In this document: positions 9,464-14,368 of the stretch, one piece after another
How the letters are laid out: every line of letters starts with the position of its first letter
Numbering within the stretch: position 1 is the stretch's first letter
Assembly: GCF_938040765.1 (NCBI RefSeq)
Contig: NZ_CALIAA010000029.1
Location: 1-14,368 of the forward strand
DNA: 14,368 bases
Direction: 5' to 3'
DNA from: an uncultured Fretibacterium sp.
GTDB lineage: Bacteria > Synergistota > Synergistia > Synergistales > Aminobacteriaceae
Program-made: the position numbers and the translations under genes
The notes under the pieces: generated by a model
Told to the model about the DNA's origin: nothing
The model's input: only the letters and a program-made list of their open reading frames with translations
Databases searched by the model: none

Positions 9464-9579
9464 AATACTATCGGCTTCGAGCGCAGATGACGGAGATGGA
9501 CCGGAAGGCGATCGAGGAGACGCACCTGGACGAGGCGACGGCCAGGGACGGTTGATTGATTCGGCGCTTCCTTAAAGCC
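9464..9579 (+). pseudogene. Degenerate duplicate of the rpn1 3' end
   Basis: Bases 9465-9547 match 9145-9227 inside rpn1 at 80 of 83 positions, and 9537-9579 match 9421-9463 at 42 of 43. The copy still reads in frame (YYRLRAQMTEMDRKAIEETH, then LDEATARDG and stop) but lacks the 12-nt repeat block and the tail. The missing part lies exactly between two GACGGCCAGGG copies (9217-9227 and 9421-9430 with its preceding base context), so tandem duplication followed by deletion at that short repeat is the simplest history. It has no start of its own and is probably not translated. Confidence 0.85.
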
Positions 9580-9968
9580 GCGCTTTGTGTTAAACTTCGC
9601 GTAAGGTGGAGCCTGAGCTTTTGTACGGCTATGCCGGACGGGCAGAGCGAAGGATTTTATTGGAGAAATCCCATTGAAGGAGGTGGTGTGCCGGCACAGG
9701 ACGGCATCGGCGTTTCAGGCCCGTCGTGAACGGTCGGGCCGGGGTCCCCGGCAGGGGGCGTTTCCTTTCATTTTGTACCGGGCACGGACGCCCGGGAGGA
9801 GCCTGAGGGCTCAAACTCCATCCGTTTCAGACTTGGAGATGATGTCGAGGCGGCGAGGAGTCGGCAGGGAGGGCGTACAAAGAGGTACGCCGACGAAGCC
9901 GACGACGAGGCCAACGAAGACGGCGCTCCGAGATGAAAGGGCTGGACAGACAAGGAGGTTTTTTTACT
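9580..9968 (+). promoter_or_regulatory. Long structured leader upstream of flagellin
   Basis: There is no convincing gene in this stretch. It holds several inverted repeats: GGCCCG/CGGGCC (9718-9723 with 9735-9740), GCCGGGG/CCCCGGC (9738-9752), CCGGGC/GCCCGG (9778-9783 with 9790-9795), GAGCC/GGCTC (9799-9803 with 9808-9812) and GGCGTAC/GTACGCC (9872-9878 with 9885-9891). A strong Shine-Dalgarno, AAGGAGGT (9677-9684), stands just before GTG codons. One opens a 13-codon reading frame (9688-9729) that ends inside the first hairpin. The flagellin ribosome site AAGGAGG is at 9952-9958. I could not find a convincing sigma-28 or sigma-54 flagellar promoter by eye. The leader may control flagellin expression; this is inference. 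Confidence 0.45.
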
Positions 9969-12695
9969 ATGGGTATGGTCGTCAATCACAACATTCCTGC
10001 ACTGATTTCCTACAACGCGGTCTCCAGGACCAACAACGCACTCCAGAAGTCCATCCAGAAGCTCTCCACGGGCCTCCGCATCAACAGCGCGGCGGACGAT
10101 GCCGCCGGCCTCGCGATCAGCGAGAAGATGCGGGCGCAGATCCGCGGGCTGGACCGCGCCGTGGCCAACAGCCAGGACGGCATCAGCATGATCCAGACCG
10201 CCGAGGGCGCGCTGAACGAGACGCACAGCATTCTGCAGCGCATGCGCGAGCTGTCGGTGCAGGCGGCGAACGACACGCTGACGCAGCAGGACCGCGGCTA
10301 CATCCAGCTGGAGATCGACCAGCTGCGCGAGGAGATCACGCGCATCGGCAACACCACGCAGTTCAACAAGAAGAAGCTGCTGAACGGCGACGCGGCGGTG
10401 CTGTGGAGCAGCGACAACCTGAACACCAAGGCCATCGTCAACGGCGGCCTGCGCCAGATCGACCAGTTCGGCCAGAAGTGGGCGGCGGAGGGGAACTACA
10501 ACATCACCGTCAAGGCGGAGCCGGGCCAGGCCGAGGTCAAGAAGAGCGACATCTTCAAGATCAAGCACAAGGACGTGGTCTATAACAAGTCCGTGGACAA
10601 GGTGAAAGGCGTTGAGGATGTGTCCGTGAATAACGTCCCAGCCGGAGCCTACACGGTAAAGAACATGGCGCCCGCTGCGGGGACCTCGGTTATAACAGGC
10701 CTTTACAATGTGAAGGACGTCAATATGACCAGGGCAGAAATCACTGCAGCTGCCAATGGAGCCACCGCTGGAACGGGCACCCTTCAAGTAGGAAGCGTAA
10801 AACTTGATGTGGCACTTGCCGCTTCTGAGGCAGATACGGATGTAGCGGGTAAATTCTATGCGGCTTTGACCTCGAATGATGCCATGCAGAAGTTTGCGGA
10901 GGCCGGTCTTTCTGTAACTGTCAAGAAAAATGCACTTAAAATAGAGATCCAGGTAATTCGTACTGACGGAGAGAAAGCTCCCGCTCTTGCTGAGATAAAG
11001 TGGAATAAGGGGAATACGGCTTTAAATGATATTCCTGGAGCTGCTGCTACACCTCCGGCAGCTCAGAAAGACTATAAGATTGCAGACTTCAAAACCGCGA
11101 TGTTGAAGGATAACCTCGATGCTACGAAACTCAATACAAATGCCAGCGTCCTGTTCGAGGTCACGAACGTGGATGCGAAGAACGATGCGATCACCGTGAG
11201 GGCCACCGTCTCGAGGATGAATGTTGATGGCACTACCAGCACAGTCACGAAGGACGGCATCGTTTTGAGTGGTGGGGCTGAGTTGGCGCTGGGTAAAGCA
11301 TTAGGCATTAGCGATGCGGACGATGCCTTGAAGATGGAGCTGCAGAAAGGCCTTTCCGTCGCCTTCAGCAAGGGCAGCAAGTTCGTCTACAACATCTCGG
11401 CGGGGAATGGTTCCACCCCGGCCGGTACGGTGGATACGGGGATTCAGATCTCCGGGACGCAGAACCCGAATTGGGGCGACAATTGGGTAGACAAGAATGC
11501 AGGCGTCACCCGCGACCCGATGACCTACGGCCTTAATGTGGACAAGGTAAAGGGCAAGGACCTGAGCTTCAAGCACTACTACCTGAACGAGAAGACGGGC
11601 GAGGTCATGGAGGGCACCGTCAAGCTGTCTCTTAATAAAGACTATGCTGCCGGTGACGGCAAGACCGTTGCGACCTTCAACGCGGCCTACATCGGCGAGG
11701 TGGCCACGGGTGACGTCAAGCTGCGGGACCTGGACAAGTTCTGGAACAGCGAGGGCGTCTTCATGCTGAAGGACCCGAAGACCATCACCATCACCCAGGG
11801 CGACGGCAAGCAGACCAGCGTCACGCTCTACGGCTACGATACGCTGAACGACGTGGCGAGGAAGCTGAACGACGCCATTGCGGGCGGTTTGGGACAGGGC
11901 AAGTACGTGGACGACGCCAGCAAGTTCGTGACCTACGTCTCCGATCCGGGCAAGAACTCCGAGTCCGTGAAGGGCACGTTCCTGATCCGCTCCGTGGTGC
12001 CGGGCTCGTCGGGGACCATCAGTCTGGCGGGGGACGAGGGAGTCATCAATGCCTTCTCCCTCAACGTCATCCAGGACGCCAAGGAGAGTGCGTACACGGT
12101 GTCCGTGAAGGACGCACACAACGGCTCCGTGGTGGCCAGCGACGTGAGGATCAGCGGTAACAAGCTGATCGGCGTGGTGAACCCGAACATCGATGTGGAG
12201 TTCGACGCCATGGCGGGCGTGTTGGCCAAGTGGGATGAGGGCCGCAAGGCATTTGTCTACGGTGATACGAAGATTCTGAATACGGTTCTGCACCTTGCGG
12301 ACAACACGACGGTGTTCCAGATCGGCGCCAACGAGGGCGAGGACATGGGCATCAACATCGGCGACATGCGCGCCCACGCCCTGGGCCTGAACGAGGTGCT
12401 GGTCACCGACCGCGAGTCCGCGGCGCGCTCCATCACGGTCATCGACAACGCGCTGGACAAGGTGTCCACGCAGCGCGCCAAGCTGGGCGCCTACCAGAAC
12501 CGCCTGGAGCACACCATCAACAACCTGACGGTGGCGGGCGAGAACCTGACGGCGGCGGAGAGCCGTATCCGCGACACGGACATGGCCAAGGAGATGATGA
12601 ACTTCACCAAGCTGAACATCATGCTCCAGGCCGGAAACGCGATGCTGGCGCAGGCCAACCAGCTTCCGCAGAACGTCCTGAGCCTGATTCGTTAG
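9969..12695 (+). CDS. fliC: Flagellin with very large central insert
   Basis: Main filament protein, exported through the flagellar type III system and polymerised outside the cell. ATG 9969 (MGMVVNHNIPALISYN) has AAGGAGG 10 bases upstream; an ATG at 9933 in the same frame lacks one and would add a non-flagellin extension. The product is 908 residues, against roughly 270-500 for common flagellins. The conserved D0/D1 N-terminus covers about 1-165, including LSTGLRINSAADDAAGLAIS and, at 89-102, LQRMRELSVQAAND, the TLR5-recognition segment. The C-terminal D1/D0 covers about 795-908 (SRIRDTDMAKEMMNFTK, ending VLSLIR). The roughly 630 residues between are the surface-exposed variable region. Codon use there shifts to AT-rich from about 10600 to 11150. 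A FlaG-like gene follows past a hairpin. Both conserved ends are intact, so it should polymerise. Confidence 0.97.
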   Translation: MGMVVNHNIPALISYNAVSRTNNALQKSIQKLSTGLRINSAADDAAGLAISEKMRAQIRGLDRAVANSQDGISMIQTAEGALNETHSILQRMRELSVQAANDTLTQQDRGYIQLEIDQLREEITRIGNTTQFNKKKLLNGDAAVLWSSDNLNTKAIVNGGLRQIDQFGQKWAAEGNYNITVKAEPGQAEVKKSDIFKIKHKDVVYNKSVDKVKGVEDVSVNNVPAGAYTVKNMAPAAGTSVITGLYNVKDVNMTRAEITAAANGATAGTGTLQVGSVKLDVALAASEADTDVAGKFYAALTSNDAMQKFAEAGLSVTVKKNALKIEIQVIRTDGEKAPALAEIKWNKGNTALNDIPGAAATPPAAQKDYKIADFKTAMLKDNLDATKLNTNASVLFEVTNVDAKNDAITVRATVSRMNVDGTTSTVTKDGIVLSGGAELALGKALGISDADDALKMELQKGLSVAFSKGSKFVYNISAGNGSTPAGTVDTGIQISGTQNPNWGDNWVDKNAGVTRDPMTYGLNVDKVKGKDLSFKHYYLNEKTGEVMEGTVKLSLNKDYAAGDGKTVATFNAAYIGEVATGDVKLRDLDKFWNSEGVFMLKDPKTITITQGDGKQTSVTLYGYDTLNDVARKLNDAIAGGLGQGKYVDDASKFVTYVSDPGKNSESVKGTFLIRSVVPGSSGTISLAGDEGVINAFSLNVIQDAKESAYTVSVKDAHNGSVVASDVRISGNKLIGVVNPNIDVEFDAMAGVLAKWDEGRKAFVYGDTKILNTVLHLADNTTVFQIGANEGEDMGINIGDMRAHALGLNEVLVTDRESAARSITVIDNALDKVSTQRAKLGAYQNRLEHTINNLTVAGENLTAAESRIRDTDMAKEMMNFTKLNIMLQAGNAMLAQANQLPQNVLSLIR
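10593..11555 (+). other. Flagellin central segment bounded by VDKVKG direct repeats, partly AT-rich
   Basis: Two 18-base stretches coding VDKVKG (10593-10610 and 11538-11555) match at 16 of 18 positions and enclose 927 bases. Composition is visibly different in the first part: 10921-10980 has 23 G+C of 60, whereas 12421-12480 in the conserved 3' end has 41 of 60. This suggests a segment acquired or exchanged by recombination within the variable domain. Confidence 0.5.
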
Positions 12696-12716
12696 TTTGG
12701 CCGGGTAAAGGGTTTT

Positions 12717-12750
12717 CTTCCGGGGGCCCTGCCCCCGGAAGCCCGCTTTT
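12717..12750 (+). terminator. Strong hairpin between flagellin and flaG
   Basis: A perfect 11-bp stem (12717-12727 with 12731-12741; CTTCCGGGGGC/GCCCCCGGAAG) with a three-base loop is followed by only a short T run (12747-12750). It lies 22 bases after the flagellin stop, with the flaG ribosome site about 25 bases beyond it. It could terminate most transcripts or protect the flagellin mRNA 3' end while letting some reach flaG. Confidence 0.65.
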
Positions 12751-12781
12751 ACCGAAAAATTGACGAAGGTAGGTGAGGGCT

Positions 12782-13168
12782 ATGGAGGTTCGTTTGACTC
12801 CGGGCGGGACGACCGTACCCGAGGCCCCACCCGGTGAGGGGTTGTCCGTGCGTCAGGCCCCGGCGGTCGAGCCGCGGGAAGTTCTGCCGCACCGGGATTC
12901 CGGCGCGGCCGTGCAGGACCGTCCGGCCGGGCTCGACAAGGAGGACCTGAAGGACCTCCTGAAGAGGACGACGGAGTTGGTCTCGGCTCTGGGCCCGAGC
13001 GACCGCCACCTGAAGTACGAGGTGATCGACGAGGCGGGCCTGGTGCAGGTCCAGGTGATCGACACGTCGGACGGGAACATCGTCCGGAAGATCCCGGCGG
13101 ACGAGATCGTCAAGCTGGTCTCGCGCATCCGCGAGACGCTGAACGAACGGCTGGACGTCGTGGCGTAA
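12782..13168 (+). CDS. flaG: FlaG family protein
   Basis: A 128-residue FlaG-family protein. Members lie next to flagellin genes and affect filament length or flagellin assembly, with an undefined mechanism. The N-terminal half (about 1-60) is proline-rich and looks disordered. The C-terminal half (about 70-128) carries the FlaG pattern: LKYEVIDEAGLVQVQVIDTS, then GNIVRKIPADEIVKLVSRIR and an ending NERLDVVA. I prefer ATG 12782 (AGGTGAGGG just upstream); GTG 12773 would add three residues. It is directly downstream of flagellin in the same orientation and ends at a strong terminator, so the two form the expected flagellar pair. Confidence 0.88.
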   Translation: MEVRLTPGGTTVPEAPPGEGLSVRQAPAVEPREVLPHRDSGAAVQDRPAGLDKEDLKDLLKRTTELVSALGPSDRHLKYEVIDEAGLVQVQVIDTSDGNIVRKIPADEIVKLVSRIRETLNERLDVVA

Positions 13169-13178
13169 GACCACACAG

Positions 13179-13206
13179 GCCCAAGCAACAGACCTTAACG
13201 ACAGGG
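13179..13206 (+). repeat. 28-nt repeat, copy 1
   Basis: Matches 14341-14368 at 26 of 28 positions; the shared core is AACAGACCTTAACG. It begins 10 bases after the flaG stop and runs into the left arm of the terminator. With the second copy it brackets the second rpn gene. Confidence 0.8.
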
Positions 13207-13240
13207 CCCTCCCGCGAAGGGGAGGGCCCTGTTTGTGTCG
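13201..13240 (+). terminator. Strong intrinsic terminator after flaG
   Basis: A perfect 13-bp stem pairs ACAGGGCCCTCCC (13201-13213) with GGGAGGGCCCTGT (13220-13232) across a six-base loop, followed by TTGTGTCGTG. Its first arm is part of the 28-nt repeat, so the terminator may be carried by the repeated element. Confidence 0.85.
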
Positions 13241-13254
13241 TGTTTGTTATAATG
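13226..13254 (+). promoter_or_regulatory. Probable promoter of the second rpn gene
   Basis: TATAAT (13248-13253) follows GCCCTGTT (13226-13233) after 14 bases, the same arrangement as upstream of the first rpn gene. Here GCCCTGT is also the right arm of the flaG terminator. Transcription would start near 13260, giving a leader of about 35 bases. Confidence 0.55.
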
Positions 13255-13294
13255 GCTGCAGAGACCTGTATGATGATGTGTGGAGGCTGAGGCC

Positions 13295-14266
13295 GTGCGT
13301 CGAGGGAGCGGGGGCTTGGAGAGGGAGTTGACTGCGGAGGAGTTGGAGCGCTGTGTCCGCTCGGCCAATCCTCTGAACGATGCCTTGTTCAAGTACCTCT
13401 TCGCCGCGAAGGGGAGCGAGGCGAACCTTCTGCGTCTTTTGAACGACATCCTGGGGCCGAAGCGGGGTATTGTCTCCCTGGAGTACCTGGATCGAGAGAA
13501 CGATCCGCGCCGACACGGCGGGCGATCCTCCTATGTGGACGTCCTGGCTCGCTCTGAGGATGGGCGGCTGTGCCACGTGGAGGTTCAGCTGGACAAGGAG
13601 GTCCACTTTTTCGAGCGCTTGGTGTATTACGCATCAATCAGTTTTTTTAACCAGCTGTCTACGAGCGAGGGGTATGAAAAACTGAGGCCGGTTATCTTTG
13701 TCTCCCTGATGGATTTTTGTCTTTTTCCGGGGCGTCCTGCGGATTGGCATTCGGAGCACCGGATTTTGGATGTGAAGGACCACCGGAGCTATTGCGACAG
13801 TCTGGAGTTCCACTTTTTGGAGCTGCCGAAGCTGAGGAACCTGATGGCGGACGGCGGAATTGAGGATACGGGTTTGAGCCGAGTTTTGATGTATCTTGGG
13901 CGGATGGGAGGATACCCGAATATGAAAAGCTTGGTGGAACGGGATGCAGGAATCGAAAGGCTGGAGGAAGGGGTACGGTCTTTTTTCCGTGAGCGGGGCA
14001 ATCTTGCGCTCTATAAATTGCGGGAACGTGAGGAGACGGACTATCGCAATGCGCTCAAGTATGCGGAGGCCAGGGGCCGGTCCGAAGGTGAGGCCAGAGG
14101 CGAGGCTAGAGGCGAGGCCAGAGGTGAGGCCAGAGGTGAGGCCAGAGGCCGAATTGGTACGGCACAAAATCTGATTCGGATGGGTCTGGACCTCGACAAG
14201 ATCGCCCAGGCGACCGAGTTGCCTCTTGAGGAGATCAAAGCGATAAAAGCCAGGATTTCGGCTTGA
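13295..14266 (+). CDS. Rpn-family / PDDEXK_2 nuclease, putative transposase
   Basis: A 323-residue Rpn/PD-(D/E)XK family protein, a different branch from the first rpn gene. The N-terminal family motif NDALFKYLFA starts at N28. The nuclease residues are D82 (YVDVLARSEDG) and E96-x-Q98 (HVEVQ), with 14-residue spacing. HFFERLVYYAS and EKLRPVIFVSLMDF follow, the usual landmarks of this family. Five four-residue units of Gly-Glu-Ala-Arg (265-284) precede the tail NLIRMGLDLDKIAQATELPLEEI, comparable to the tail of the first protein. The start is GTG 13295, with GGAGG (13282-13286) 8 bases upstream; GTG 13280 in the same frame has no such site. It has its own TATAAT promoter after the flaG terminator. 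It appears intact. Proven family activities are DNA cleavage and RecA-independent recombination; phage defence is known for some members. Its target here is unknown. Confidence 0.9.
   Translation: MRRGSGGLERELTAEELERCVRSANPLNDALFKYLFAAKGSEANLLRLLNDILGPKRGIVSLEYLDRENDPRRHGGRSSYVDVLARSEDGRLCHVEVQLDKEVHFFERLVYYASISFFNQLSTSEGYEKLRPVIFVSLMDFCLFPGRPADWHSEHRILDVKDHRSYCDSLEFHFLELPKLRNLMADGGIEDTGLSRVLMYLGRMGGYPNMKSLVERDAGIERLEEGVRSFFRERGNLALYKLREREETDYRNALKYAEARGRSEGEARGEARGEARGEARGEARGRIGTAQNLIRMGLDLDKIAQATELPLEEIKAIKARISA
14087..14146 (+). repeat. 12-nt tandem repeat in the rpn2 3' region
   Basis: Five consecutive units of GGYGAGGCYAGA (14087, 14099, 14111, 14123, 14135) encode Gly-Glu-Ala-Arg. All differences among the units are at third codon positions, so the amino-acid repeat is perfect. 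Confidence 0.95.
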
Positions 14267-14293
14267 CGGAGGTGGGCCGATCGCCTGCTTGCG

Positions 14294-14324
14294 TCGACAG
14301 CGCGGCAACTGGGCCGCGTGTCGA
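14294..14324 (+). other. Hairpin after the second rpn gene
   Basis: TCGACA + CGCGGC (14294-14299, 14301-14306) pair with GCCGCG + TGTCGA (14313-14324) with one bulged G and a six-base loop. No T run follows. It may be a terminator of unusual form or part of the repeat element that begins at 14341. Confidence 0.4.
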
Positions 14325-14340
14325 TCGCTTAAACGTACAA

Positions 14341-14368
14341 GCCCAAGGAACAGACCTTAACGGCAGGG
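14341..14368 (+). repeat. 28-nt repeat, copy 2, cut by window end
   Basis: Matches 13179-13206 at 26 of 28 positions. The window stops at CAGGG, just where copy 1 enters its terminator stem, so the homology probably continues. Confidence 0.8.

Noticed and set aside
9580..9700. Sigma-28 flagellar promoter (TAAA...CCGATA type)
   Set aside because: TTAAAC near 9590 has no matching -10 element at 10-12 bases; no credible match was found.
9674..10585. A long open frame overlapping the flagellin start in another phase
   Set aside because: Its translation is arginine/glutamine-rich low complexity typical of an out-of-frame reading of GC-rich coding sequence, and most of it lies over the conserved flagellin N-terminus.

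Overview
The window is a high-GC stretch of a motile, diderm bacterium. Every gene I can support lies on the + strand. The outer membrane is implied by an LptC-like gene overlapping an LptD/OstA-like gene, and motility by flagellin next to a FlaG-family gene. The gene content, base composition and Rpn-type repeat-bearing ORFs would suit the phylum Synergistota (a Fretibacterium-like organism). That placement is an inference from general knowledge; nothing in the window proves it.

Layout. Bases 2-1585 carry a membrane-anchored LysM/M23 cell-wall hydrolase, open at its 5' end, which closes with a strong terminator. pyrG (CTP synthase, 1735-3348) follows, then a putative lipoprotein (3386-4567), a secreted protein with an NTF2-like C-terminal region (4624-5865), an LptC-like protein (5951-6502) and an LptD-like outer-membrane protein (6481-8223). 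Short GC-rich hairpins sit between pyrG and the lipoprotein gene and again between that gene and the next. The gaps leave almost no room for promoters, so read-through past intercistronic hairpins is likely. Together these genes describe envelope building and maintenance, with one housekeeping nucleotide gene.

From about 8225 the character changes. A PD-(D/E)XK nuclease of the Rpn family (8342-9439) has its own TATAAT promoter and a 12-nt tandem repeat in its 3' end. It is followed by a degenerate duplicate of its own tail (9464-9579). A structured leader of about 390 bases then precedes a 908-residue flagellin with conserved ends and a very large central insert, part of which is AT-richer than its flanks. 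A hairpin and a flaG-like gene follow. A second Rpn-family gene (13295-14266), with a different 12-nt tandem repeat, is bracketed by two 26/28-identical copies of a short element, the second cut by the window end. Both rpn genes share GCCCTGTT-N14-TATAATG upstream.

The best candidates for something undescribed are the pair of Rpn loci with their repeats, partial duplication and shared promoter motif, set on either side of a large mosaic flagellin. Next come a CTP synthase with an altered glutaminase loop and a short two-cysteine LptD-like protein.
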